A stretch of 64,000 nucleotides of DNA from CADEFX01 sp963840425 (GTDB lineage: Bacteria > Pseudomonadota > Alphaproteobacteria > Rhizobiales > Hyphomicrobiaceae). The notes under the pieces are model-generated. The model worked only from the letters and a program-made list of their open reading frames with translations, made no database searches and had not been told where the DNA came from. The stretch is from the NCBI GenBank assembly GCA_963840425.1, contig CAWIYZ010000013.1:36187-100186 (forward strand), read 5' to 3'. Position 1 is the first letter of the stretch; every line of letters begins with the position of its first letter. The position numbers were made by a program, and so were the translations under genes. Below are positions 26,301 through 34,524 of the stretch, one piece after another.

Positions 26301-26713
26301 TATGGGACTTTCCGCTATTTGGGCTACTGCGGGGTTGCAGGGCGAAATTTCACTGATTTTGCGGGATTCTCGATGCCGCGGTCACTCCGATGGCGGAATG
26401 GTATTTGCTACAGAGCCTGTTTTCGATGCAATGCTTTGCTCAAATATCTTTGAGCGATGTTTGCTGCATGCGTCTCATATACATTTACGAGCGGCATTCG
26501 TCCGCGCGACTCAAGCTGTCCAGCGTTCGGTATTGATAGCGAGAGCAAACAGGGTTTGCATGGATAGAGGCATTCTCGGGTCCAATCCAAGGTGAACTTC
26601 AAAATTTTCTGACATCGTGCAGCTGCAAAGTCGAGCAGTCTCGATGCGATGCAGAGCGGGATCAAGCCGTTCGTTCTTTTAGTTTGCGGCGCCGATCGAG
26701 AGCACTGAACGCC
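26301..26713. other. Intergenic region between divergent kinase and FGE genes
   Basis: About 410 nt that is less GC-rich than the flanks, with no convincing gene. It contains GGGTTT element f at 26549-26559. A short frame at 26302-26595 has no ribosome-binding site and unconvincing composition. Confidence 0.5.
26549..26559 (+). promoter_or_regulatory. GGGTTT element f (ACAGGGTTTGC)
   Basis: Plus-strand copy about 155 nt upstream of the formylglycine-generating enzyme start. It differs from element c at one of 11 bases. Confidence 0.4.
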
Positions 26714-27703
26714 ATGATACAAAATACGGTGAGTGCATCGCAATCCAGCCCGTTTGCCGATCCACGATATCGCTCCGAAATGATTTGGGTGCCGGGCGGC
26801 GCATTTCGCATGGGGTCCGAACGGCACTATCCCGAGGAAGCGCCAATCCATCGCGTCTCAGTCGATGGCTTTTGGATGGATCGCACACCGGTCACCAATC
26901 GCCAATTCCGGCAGTTCGTGGCGGCGACGGGTCACGTCACTTTCGCTGAGGTCGCTCCTGATCCAAAGGACTATCCGGGCGCGCTCCCGCAGATGCTCAA
27001 GGCCGGGTCGCTCGTCTTCAAGGCACCGAAACGTGCGGTGGATCTGACTCAGTGGGCGAACTGGTGGTCCTTCCAGTTCGGGGCCAATTGGCGCAGGCCT
27101 TACGGTCCGCGCAGCTCGATCACAGGACTGGACGACTACCCCGTATTGCACATCGCGTATCGCGATGCGGAGGCCTACGCCGTATGGGCTGGCAAAGCCT
27201 TGCCTACCGAGGCTGAGTGGGAGTTCGCCGCGCGCGGCGGGCTTGATGGCGCTGAATTCGCTTGGGGCGAAGAGTTCATGCCAGGCGGACGCCAGATGGC
27301 GAACACCTGGCAAGGCCGGTTCCCGCAGGAGAACCTGGCGCTCGACGGCTATATTCGCACCTCGCCGGTCAGGGCGTTCCCCGCCAACGGTTACGGGCTC
27401 TACGACATGATCGGGAATGTGTGGGAGTGGACAAGCGACTGGTACTCGTCCGGACACAGTGCCGATGCCGCCAAGACGTGCTGCATCCCGGAGAATCCGC
27501 GCGGTGGTCCAGAGGACGGCAGCTACGACGCGTGCCAGCCGCAGATCAGGATTCCTCGCAAAGTCCTGAAAGGCGGCTCGCATCTTTGCGCGCCGAATTA
27601 TTGCCGGCGCTACCGGCCGGCGGCGCGTCACCCGCAGCCCGTCGATACATCAACGAGTCATGTCGGCTTCCGCTGCGTCGTGCGAGGGGCAGCGCCGGCA
27701 TGA
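26714..27703 (+). CDS. Formylglycine-generating enzyme (sulfatase-modifying)
   Basis: This 329-residue FGE-sulfatase-domain protein opens with MIWVPGGAFRMGS and carries TEAEWEFAARGG and GNVWEWTSDWY. The two copper-binding/redox cysteines of true FGE are present five residues apart near the C terminus (Cys292 and Cys297 in HLCAPNYCRRYRPAAR). It oxidises the active-site cysteine of sulfatases to formylglycine using O2. The likely target is the sulfatase at 28774. It overlaps the next gene by ATGA. Confidence 0.93.
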   Translation: MIQNTVSASQSSPFADPRYRSEMIWVPGGAFRMGSERHYPEEAPIHRVSVDGFWMDRTPVTNRQFRQFVAATGHVTFAEVAPDPKDYPGALPQMLKAGSLVFKAPKRAVDLTQWANWWSFQFGANWRRPYGPRSSITGLDDYPVLHIAYRDAEAYAVWAGKALPTEAEWEFAARGGLDGAEFAWGEEFMPGGRQMANTWQGRFPQENLALDGYIRTSPVRAFPANGYGLYDMIGNVWEWTSDWYSSGHSADAAKTCCIPENPRGGPEDGSYDACQPQIRIPRKVLKGGSHLCAPNYCRRYRPAARHPQPVDTSTSHVGFRCVVRGAAPA

Positions 27704-28221
27704 CCGCGGAGCTTCCATCGCGCGGAGCGCGGGTGGTGGCGGGCACAGCAGCTGTTGCCTTGGCTGGCCTGCTCTTGGCTGGGTTTGCCTGGTACGGCTT
27801 CACATGGGACGTCCACCAGCGCATATGGCGCGACATCGCCGACCGAATTGGCGGTCCGATGTCCTTTCGCTTCGTGCTTCAGCCAATCATGGCGGCGATC
27901 GCGGCGCTGCACGACGGCATTAGAGACGCTCAACTCGGGCGCACATCATATTTCTGGACAGTGCTGGCCGATTCTCGTCAGCGCGATGACCGCGTGCGCG
28001 AAGGAATTGTTTCAACGGCGCGCATTGTCCTGCTCGGGCTCATGATCGACTTCATCTATCAGTATCGAGTGCTGGGTACATTCTATCCGGGCGAAGCGGC
28101 TCTCATCGCTCTTCTGTTAGCGGTCGCTCCCTACTTCCTGCTGCGCGGTCCGTTTGCGCGGATCGCCCGCTGGTGGCGGGCGCGCGGGCGTCAGAGATTC
28201 ATGGCTAACACGGGCAACTAG
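27700..28221 (+). CDS. Membrane protein, 173 aa
   Basis: The ATG at 27700 overlaps the FGE stop codon (ATGA), so translation is coupled. Hydrophobic segments at ~13-33, ~105-130 and ~133-150 suggest three membrane spans with a soluble loop between the first two. No family is recognised with certainty. It is encoded between the FGE and a DUF202 protein. Confidence 0.75.
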   Translation: MTAELPSRGARVVAGTAAVALAGLLLAGFAWYGFTWDVHQRIWRDIADRIGGPMSFRFVLQPIMAAIAALHDGIRDAQLGRTSYFWTVLADSRQRDDRVREGIVSTARIVLLGLMIDFIYQYRVLGTFYPGEAALIALLLAVAPYFLLRGPFARIARWWRARGRQRFMANTGN

Positions 28222-28223
28222 TC

Positions 28224-28685
28224 GTGCTGGAGAAAGTGACCGTAAACTCAAAGCCGGACCAGGTCTCCGTCGAGCTGTCGGCCCGCCGTACCGGCATGTC
28301 GTTCCAGCGCACGCGCATGAGCGCGGATCGCACGCTGATGTCGGTGGTCCGCACCTCGCTGTCGCTGATTGGGTTCGGCTTCACGATCTTCCAGTTCTTC
28401 GAGAAACTTAGGGACGCCGGCACGCTGACGCACGGTGCGGCACCTCGGCATTTCGGAGTCGCCTTGGTTGCGCTCGGCATTCTGATGCTGATCGGCGGCA
28501 TCATCTATCACGTGCAGTTCATGCTGCACCTGCGCGAGCAGCGCGAGGCCATGGTCGCGGACGAGCTCATTCACGGCCAAAGCGAATTCCCAATCTCGCT
28601 TACGCTGATCACCGCCGTGATCCTGCTGCTGATCGGCGTCGCAGCGATTGTGAGCATGCTGTTTCGCGTGGGGCCGTTCGGATGA
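28224..28685 (+). CDS. DUF202 (YidH-type) membrane protein
   Basis: This 153-residue protein has a GTG start 2 nt after the previous stop. It has an amphipathic basic N terminus (RTRMSADRTLMSVVRTSLSL) typical of DUF202, then three hydrophobic segments (~45-62, ~78-98, ~125-148). The role of this inner-membrane family is unknown. It is translationally close to its neighbours, so the FGE, the 173-residue protein and this one form an operon. Confidence 0.85.
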   Translation: MLEKVTVNSKPDQVSVELSARRTGMSFQRTRMSADRTLMSVVRTSLSLIGFGFTIFQFFEKLRDAGTLTHGAAPRHFGVALVALGILMLIGGIIYHVQFMLHLREQREAMVADELIHGQSEFPISLTLITAVILLLIGVAAIVSMLFRVGPFG

Positions 28686-28773
28686 CGGCGATCGGACGAC
28701 CCAACGAGGACGGGGATAAGGAGCAAACAGGGGATGACGGCAATGCTGACCCAGCAATGAAGGAGCTCTACGT

Positions 28774-30318
28774 ATGGCCAAGTCCGACAAGCCGAACATT
28801 CTCGTCATCTGGGGCGACGATATCGGCCAATCCAACCTGAGTTGCTACACGCACGGGTTGATGGGCTATCGCACACCCAACATCGACCGCATCGCCAAGG
28901 AAGGCATGCTGTTCACGGATTCATACGGTGAGCAGTCCTGCACCGCTGGCCGCTCGTCGTTCATCACCGGACAGAGCGTCTATCGCACGGGCCTGTCGAA
29001 GGTCGGCATTCCGGCGGCACCGGTCGGCATGTCGGAAAAAATCGTCACTATCGCTGCTCTGCTCAAGGAACAAGGCTACGCCACAGGGCAATTCGGCAAG
29101 AACCATCTCGGCGACCTCAACCAGATGCTGCCGACCAATCATGGGTTCGATGAGTTCTTCGGCAACCTGTACCATCTCAATGCCGAGGAAGAGCCGGAGA
29201 TGGACAATTATCCGACCGAGAAGGACTTCCCGAACTTCAGGAAGACTTTCGGTCCGCGCGGCGTCATCCATTCGTGGGCGACCGATAAGGATGACGCCAC
29301 GCTGGAGCCGCGCTGGGGCAAGGTCGGCAAGCAGAAGATCGAGGACACCGGTCCACTAAACAAAAAGCGGATGGAAACCTGCGATGACGAGTTCGTCGCT
29401 GCTGCCACCGACTTCATCAAACGCCAGAACAAAGCCGGCAAGCCATGGTTCGTGTGGCTCAACACCACGCACATGCACTTCATCACGCACACCAAACCGA
29501 AAAGCTATGGTCAGGCGGGGCGCTGGCAGTCGCCCTATCACGACACCATGATCGACCACGACAAGAATGTCGGCCAGATGCTCGATTTGCTTGATGACAT
29601 GGGTATTGCCGAGGACACGATGGTTGTCTACTCGACAGATAACGGCCCGCATCGCAACTCCTGGCCGGATGGTGGCATGACACCGTTCCGCTCGGAAAAG
29701 AACACGAACTGGGAGGGTGCTTTCCGCGTGCCGCAACTTGCGCGTTGGCCCGGCAAGATCAAGCCCGGTTCTATTTGCAACGGTATCGTGCAGCACCACG
29801 ACTGGCTACCGACATTCCTTGCAATGGCGGGCGCATCTGACGTCGTTGAGAAACTGAAGACGGGCTACAAGGCCATCGGGCGCACCTACAAGAACCATAT
29901 CGATGGGTTCAACCTGCTCCCGTACCTTACGGGTAAGGTCAAGGAAAGCCCGCGCAACTTCTTCTTCTATTTCAGTGATGATGGCGACATTCTCGGCCTG
30001 CGCTACGACAATTGGAAATGCGTGTTCATGGAGCAACGCTGCCACGGCACCATGCAGGTCTGGGCGGAACCGTTCACGCGGCTGCGCTTGCCGAAGATCT
30101 TCAATCTTCGCACCGATCCCTACGAGTTTGCGGATGTGACCTCGAACACGTACTGGGATTGGATGATTCACAACGCCTACTTCATCTATGCGGCCCAAGC
30201 CGCTATGGCGAAATTCGTCGACACGTTCAAAGAATTCCCAGTGATGCAGCATCCGAACACGTTCACTGTCGATGATGCGCTGAGGAAGATGTCGGAAACG
30301 GTGAGCGGGGTGGGCTGA
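28774..30318 (+). CDS. Cys-type sulfatase (arylsulfatase family)
   Basis: This 514-residue type I sulfatase has metal ligands in NILVIWGDDIG (Asp15/Asp16) and the formylglycine motif C-x-A-x-R as Cys56-TAGR60. Later blocks typical of the family are GYATGQFGKNHLG and YSTDNGPHRNSWPDGG. No signal peptide is visible, so it is probably cytoplasmic, where the neighbouring FGE acts. It would hydrolyse a sulfate ester; the substrate is unknown. Confidence 0.93.
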   Translation: MAKSDKPNILVIWGDDIGQSNLSCYTHGLMGYRTPNIDRIAKEGMLFTDSYGEQSCTAGRSSFITGQSVYRTGLSKVGIPAAPVGMSEKIVTIAALLKEQGYATGQFGKNHLGDLNQMLPTNHGFDEFFGNLYHLNAEEEPEMDNYPTEKDFPNFRKTFGPRGVIHSWATDKDDATLEPRWGKVGKQKIEDTGPLNKKRMETCDDEFVAAATDFIKRQNKAGKPWFVWLNTTHMHFITHTKPKSYGQAGRWQSPYHDTMIDHDKNVGQMLDLLDDMGIAEDTMVVYSTDNGPHRNSWPDGGMTPFRSEKNTNWEGAFRVPQLARWPGKIKPGSICNGIVQHHDWLPTFLAMAGASDVVEKLKTGYKAIGRTYKNHIDGFNLLPYLTGKVKESPRNFFFYFSDDGDILGLRYDNWKCVFMEQRCHGTMQVWAEPFTRLRLPKIFNLRTDPYEFADVTSNTYWDWMIHNAYFIYAAQAAMAKFVDTFKEFPVMQHPNTFTVDDALRKMSETVSGVG

Positions 30319-30431
30319 GTGAGCACGCGTCCGGGCGGCGAGCTTCTTGCCGCCCACACCATTTCGCGCATTTGCGGGGGTGGCAAGACGAGAAGTAGCG
30401 ATAGCAACTGAGATCGACGGCGCAGGGGCGT

Positions 30432-30794
30432 ATGGCGAAGGACTGGCTCATCGTCCTGACGGAGAACGCGGCGATCATCATCGATGCGCTGGCGCTTATC
30501 GTCATTGTCATTGGCACGATCGAGGCTGTGGTGGAAGGCCTGCGTCTGATTTTCTCCGGGTCGTCAGATCGAGAGAAGCGCGAGCTCTGGCTGCGATACG
30601 CGCGCTGGCTTGTGGCGGGGCTCACGTTTCAGCTCGCAGCCGACATCATCGAGACGTCGATCAGCACAAGCTGGGACTCCGTCGGGCGGATCGCTGCCAT
30701 CGCTGCGATCCGCACGTTCCTCAACTACTTCCTCGAGCGTGACGTGAACGAGATGCAGGCGCGCAAACACGAGCGTGAGAAGGCGGCAGTGTAG
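30432..30794 (+). CDS. DUF1622 membrane protein
   Basis: This 120-residue protein has two hydrophobic segments (~12-40 and ~55-75) and the typical RYARWLVAGLTFQLAADIIE block, followed by AAIAAIRTFLNYFLERD near the C terminus. DUF1622 proteins are small inner-membrane proteins of unknown role, often found with HdeD-like genes. It lies 113 nt after the sulfatase gene. Confidence 0.88.
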   Translation: MAKDWLIVLTENAAIIIDALALIVIVIGTIEAVVEGLRLIFSGSSDREKRELWLRYARWLVAGLTFQLAADIIETSISTSWDSVGRIAAIAAIRTFLNYFLERDVNEMQARKHEREKAAV

Positions 30795-30853
30795 TCGTCT
30801 CGAACATCGTGGATTGTCCGGGTTGTGGTCCGCAGTGATGAAAGGAGGCTCGT

Positions 30854-31438
30854 ATGACAAGCACGTATGTCGATACGTCATCGGTCAGGCATACGATGTT
30901 GCATGCCCTCGCAGAGAACTGGTGGCTTTTCCTGCTGCGCGGGCTCTGCGCCATCGTTTTTGGGATACTGACGTTCATATGGCCGCGTGCGACATTGCTC
31001 ACCCTGGTACTGCTCTACGGCGCATTTGCGCTCGTTGACGGCGTTGCGGCGATTCTTGCCGCGATCAAGGGTGGAGAGACGACCTCGCGTTGGTGGCTTG
31101 CCATCCTTGGCGTGGTCAGTATTGCTGCGGGCAGTCTGACACTGTACTGGCCCGGTCTCACAGCCCTTGTCCTACTGCTATTCATTGCATTCTGGGCTAT
31201 CGCGACCGGTATCGTGCAAGTAATCGGCGGTCTTAGACTACGCAAGGAAATCGACGGTGAGTGGCTCCTCGTAGCCGGCGGCGTGCTTTCGGTTCTGTTC
31301 GGCTTACTGTTGCTGACCCGGCCGGGAGCGGGTGCGCTAGCGATGATCTACGCGATCGGAGCGTTTGCCATAGCGCACGGGATACTCACTGTGGCGTTCT
31401 CGCTCCGGCTACATCGGCACGTGCATGGCACAAGCTGA
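30854..31438 (+). CDS. HdeD-family (DUF308) membrane protein
   Basis: This 194-residue protein has six predicted membrane spans in three repeated hairpins, with the family pattern NWWLFLLRGLCAIVFGIL and later WPGLTALVLLLFIAFWAI. Relatives of E. coli HdeD, linked to acid or general stress. A second in-frame start sits only a few codons away. It is part of a run of small membrane-protein genes after the sulfatase. Confidence 0.9.
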   Translation: MTSTYVDTSSVRHTMLHALAENWWLFLLRGLCAIVFGILTFIWPRATLLTLVLLYGAFALVDGVAAILAAIKGGETTSRWWLAILGVVSIAAGSLTLYWPGLTALVLLLFIAFWAIATGIVQVIGGLRLRKEIDGEWLLVAGGVLSVLFGLLLLTRPGAGALAMIYAIGAFAIAHGILTVAFSLRLHRHVHGTS

Positions 31439-31480
31439 TCATGCGGCTGCTCAGAGCATCGAGAGCATGAGAGATCGCTA

Positions 31481-31720
31481 ATGTCTCTGATCGACCTCTT
31501 TGCCTGGATCGTTCTAGTCATTCTGCTGGCATCCGTGGTCGCCATCTTCGTCGCGCTCGGAATGCTGCCGGGCCACATCGCACGCAAGCGGCAGCATCCG
31601 TGGGCGGAGGCCGTATCTGTCGGTGGATGGGCGACCCTCATTTGCGGTTTTGTGTTCTGGCCTCTGGTGTTGATCTGGGCCTATGTGGATGCGCCGGCGC
31701 GGCAGGCGCCGCAGCGATGA
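31481..31720 (+). CDS. DUF3302 (YiaW-like) inner-membrane protein
   Basis: This 79-residue protein has two hydrophobic segments (~8-30 and ~48-68) separated by the basic loop HIARKRQHPWAEAV, matching DUF3302/YiaW. The stop codon overlaps the start of the HlyD-like gene (ATGA), as in the yiaW-yiaV pair of enterobacteria. Confidence 0.85.
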   Translation: MSLIDLFAWIVLVILLASVVAIFVALGMLPGHIARKRQHPWAEAVSVGGWATLICGFVFWPLVLIWAYVDAPARQAPQR

Positions 31721-32652
31721 TCGTCGTTCTGCTCAACGCATATCTGCTGCTTCTCGGGCTGTTCGTGTGGCTCAAGATCGTGCCGTTCAACCTGTTTTGG
31801 AAACTGTCGCCCGTCATTGTACTTCTGGCGCTGCTGGTGGGCTTGTTCATTCCCATGGGTTGGGGTGCACCATCGGGGCCGGCGGTGGTCCTGCGCAACT
31901 CTGTGCAGATCGTTCCGTCGGTCTCGGGCGAGGTTGTCGATGTGCCCGTGCAGGCCAACGTGCCGGTCAAAGAAGGTGACGTCCTGTTTCGGATCGACCC
32001 GACGACCTATGATTCCCAGATGCGCGCCATCGAGGCACAACTAAAATTCGCCGAGCTGCGTCTGGCCCAGTTCTCTGAATTGTATAGGCGGGAGGCCGGC
32101 CGCGGATTCGATGTCCAGCAGCACCAGGCCGAAGCCGATCAGCTCAGGGCCCAACTCGAGGGGGCCAAGTGGAACCTGGAAAAGACCACCGTTCGCGCGC
32201 CGGCCAACGGTTTCGTAACAAATTTAACGCTGCGCAAAGGCGCGCGCGTCACCGCCCAATCGCCCGTGATGGCGTTCATCGACACATCGGACACACTGTT
32301 CGCCGCGGAAATTCCGCAGATCTATGCGCGCTACATACAAGCAGGCCAGCCCGCCGAGATCACGTTCAAGATCTTTCCCGGCAGGGTCTACAGCGGCCGT
32401 GTGGAAACCGTCCTGCAGGCGATCTCGACGGGACAGGCGCCCACGACGGGACTTGCGGCGGCGCCGGGCGACGTAGTGGCGACGCCTTTTGTCGTGCGCC
32501 TGCGATTAGACGACAAGGATATTGGCCCAAATCTACCGGCCGGCAGCACGGCGCTCGTGGCCATCTTCACGGACCGCGTCAAGGCAAGCCACGTCATCCG
32601 CAAGGTCGTGCTGAGGCAGACCGCGATCCTGAACTACGTCAATCCGTTCTAA
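31717..32652 (+). CDS. HlyD-family (YiaV-like) membrane fusion protein
   Basis: This 311-residue protein is translated from the ATG at 31717, overlapping the DUF3302 stop. It has two N-terminal hydrophobic segments (~3-50), a barrel-sandwich half (VSGEVVDVPVQANVPVKEGD), a short alpha-hairpin and the second half (TTVRAPANGFVTNLTLRKGA), then a beta-barrel domain. It is the YiaV/EmrA-like adaptor type; no cognate transporter is adjacent. Confidence 0.9.
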   Translation: MIVVLLNAYLLLLGLFVWLKIVPFNLFWKLSPVIVLLALLVGLFIPMGWGAPSGPAVVLRNSVQIVPSVSGEVVDVPVQANVPVKEGDVLFRIDPTTYDSQMRAIEAQLKFAELRLAQFSELYRREAGRGFDVQQHQAEADQLRAQLEGAKWNLEKTTVRAPANGFVTNLTLRKGARVTAQSPVMAFIDTSDTLFAAEIPQIYARYIQAGQPAEITFKIFPGRVYSGRVETVLQAISTGQAPTTGLAAAPGDVVATPFVVRLRLDDKDIGPNLPAGSTALVAIFTDRVKASHVIRKVVLRQTAILNYVNPF

Positions 32653-32730
32653 GGAGGTGAAGGGGTTCCGGCACGAGGCTCATCTCGACCAGCGCCTCGC
32701 GGTCGTCAGTATTAAGCAGGGTGCTCCACC

Positions 32731-32742
32731 TCGGGTTTACCC
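32731..32742 (+). promoter_or_regulatory. GGGTTT element d (TCGGGTTTACCC)
   Basis: Lies 89 nt upstream of the ATG at 32832, same orientation. It abuts the 9-bp inverted repeat at 32741-32770. Confidence 0.45.
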
Positions 32743-32770
32743 TGCGGGACTTTAGTTGGTTTCCCGCAGG
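32741..32770. promoter_or_regulatory. 9-bp perfect inverted repeat
   Basis: CCTGCGGGA (32741-32749) and TCCCGCAGG (32762-32770) are perfectly complementary with a 12-nt AT-rich centre (CTTTAGTTGGTT). The left arm continues as GGGACTTTAG, which resembles a DevR/NarL-type half-site. It lies 61 nt before the PAS/HisKA_3 gene. Confidence 0.5.
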
Positions 32771-32831
32771 TGTCCCGATACTAATTTCCAGCATAATCCG
32801 TGGGCGGCGAAAAATAGGGGCGAGGATCCGC

Positions 32832-33512
32832 ATGGAGCCGTCGATTGCACAATTTCACGACTACTTCGTCCATGCGCGTGACCCATCGCGCAGCCGGCTG
32901 CTTTTCCGCCTGATCCTGGAGGCCTGCCCTGACATCATTTATCTCTATGATCGCACGCTCAAACGATATCTGTTCGTCAGCAGTCGAAGCCGCGACATTC
33001 TCGGGTATGCGCCTGAGGATATCCAGCGGCTGAAGGCTCAAGACATCAAGCGGATGATCCATCCAGATGATCTGGATCAGGCTTTGGCACATCATGCGAA
33101 GCAGGAATGGCTGACTGATAGCGAAGTCTCGATGATTACGTATCGCGTGCGTACCGCCCTGGGCGACTATCGACTATTGCGTTGCCGGCACAAGGCTTTC
33201 TCGCGTTCTCCGGATGGAGCCGTCAAATGCATTCTCGGCGTCGCCACGGACATCACTGACGAAGCCAAAAGGCAGAACGAAATCGATGCATTGCGCAGCC
33301 GAATTCTCGCCATTCGCGACGAGGAACGTCAAAAAATTGCTCTGCGCATGCACGATACGGCCATGCAGCATCTGGTCGGAGCGGCGTTGGTCCTCAAGGG
33401 CGTTGAACTCGGCGCTGCGAACGCCGACAGCCTGAGCCGGTCGATCAGAGAGGCGCAGTCGTCGTTGTCCTTGGCGCTGCGAGAGATGCTAGAGTCCGTC
33501 GCAAGCGCATGA
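32832..33512 (+). CDS. PAS-HisKA_3 protein without ATPase domain
   Basis: This 226-residue protein starts at the ATG at 32832. It contains a PAS domain (~20-150; VSSRSRDILGYAPEDIQ, MIHPDDLDQ) and a HisKA_3 helix pair with a phosphorylatable His (LRMHDTAMQHLVGAAL). The frame then stops, and none of the three frames in the next 300 nt shows an N box or G boxes. It is thus a histidine-bearing dimerisation module with a sensor but no kinase domain, perhaps a phosphotransfer or inhibitory partner, or a decayed kinase. Confidence 0.82.
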   Translation: MEPSIAQFHDYFVHARDPSRSRLLFRLILEACPDIIYLYDRTLKRYLFVSSRSRDILGYAPEDIQRLKAQDIKRMIHPDDLDQALAHHAKQEWLTDSEVSMITYRVRTALGDYRLLRCRHKAFSRSPDGAVKCILGVATDITDEAKRQNEIDALRSRILAIRDEERQKIALRMHDTAMQHLVGAALVLKGVELGAANADSLSRSIREAQSSLSLALREMLESVASA

Positions 33513-33819
33513 AGGCCAAACTTGCCCGTTGAGATACGCGCGTTTGCGGAGCGGGTGTAGGCATTCCGCTGGCGCAGGTGCCGGCTCTGCAAGCCGGAGC
33601 GGGGCGAAGATTGTGGTGCGCTGATCAGAAGCGGGTCGTGACGCTCAAGATTTACGTGCTGCCCTCAAACCTGCGCTCAGCAGCATACTCCTGATAGTGC
33701 TGCGCGTTGACCGGCAGGAGGCTGCTGCCACGAGGCGAGTCGCTATTGTGTATTCGACCCCAATGTTTGAAGAATGAACGCAACGGGGCTAAGTTTGCTC
33801 GTGGACTGTAGGTATTCTC
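33513..33819. other. Intergenic region upstream of the second Crp/Fnr gene
   Basis: About 300 nt with no supported gene and no copy of the 16-bp dyad found at 9.7-15.4 kb. Confidence 0.5.
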
Positions 33820-34524
33820 ATGAGCAAGCCGGACGATAGGCTCCTTGCCCTCCTTCGCAGTTGTGCCTTGTTTGCCAACCTATCCGACAAGGCGCTGGCG
33901 CCACTCGTGGGGCGTGCTGCAGTCCGCAAATTTGCAAAAGGTGTCGTGATCTACCGACGCGGGGAACCTGGCAGTAGCCTCATGATCATAGCCTCGGGGC
34001 GCATTAAAATTGCGAACGTGAGCCCGGAAGGCAAAGAGGTGGTGCTCAACTTCCTGAGAGCCGGTGATGTCAGTGGGGAGATCGCTGTGCTTGATGAGGG
34101 AGAACGGACGGCGGACGCCGTGGCGCTGGAGCCCACGGAGGCTCTCGTCATATCGTCCCGTGATCTCCTTCCCGTATTGACGGCAAATCCCGAAGCTCTT
34201 CTGGCAATCACGAGATTGCTCTGCGAGAAGTTGCGCGCGGCATCAGCAATCGTCGAAGACAACACGCTCGAGATGCGCTCCCGGGCTGCCAAGGGGTTAC
34301 TGCGATTGGCGCAGCACCATGGCAAAGTGGGCAACGACGGAATTCTGGTGGACCTCGTGCTTTCACAGCAGGATCTCGGGAACTATCTCGGAATCTCGCG
34401 GGAAAATGTCAGTCGCCAGTTGCGCCAGCTCCGGTTTGCGAATGTCATTCGGGTGGAGGAGGGACACATCATCATCACCGATAAGATTGGACTGAGCGAA
34501 ATTGCGGAGGACGTTGCCAGCTAG
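33820..34524 (+). CDS. Crp/Fnr-family transcriptional regulator (second copy)
   Basis: This 234-residue protein has a cNMP-binding-like domain (~15-130; YRRGEPGSSLMIIASGRIKI, GDVSGEIAVLDEGERTA) and a C-terminal winged HTH (LSQQDLGNYLGISRENVSRQL). The GISRENVSRQ recognition helix is more Fnr/Crp-like than that of the regulator at 10979. There is no N-terminal cysteine cluster. Its TAG stop shares a CTAG palindrome with the stop of the convergent BTAD gene. Confidence 0.92.
   Translation: MSKPDDRLLALLRSCALFANLSDKALAPLVGRAAVRKFAKGVVIYRRGEPGSSLMIIASGRIKIANVSPEGKEVVLNFLRAGDVSGEIAVLDEGERTADAVALEPTEALVISSRDLLPVLTANPEALLAITRLLCEKLRAASAIVEDNTLEMRSRAAKGLLRLAQHHGKVGNDGILVDLVLSQQDLGNYLGISRENVSRQLRQLRFANVIRVEEGHIIITDKIGLSEIAEDVAS

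Noticed and set aside
27262..27699. Upstream extension of the 173-residue membrane protein inside the FGE gene
   Set aside because: It is an out-of-frame shadow of the FGE; the ATG at 27700 with ATGA overlap is the natural start.
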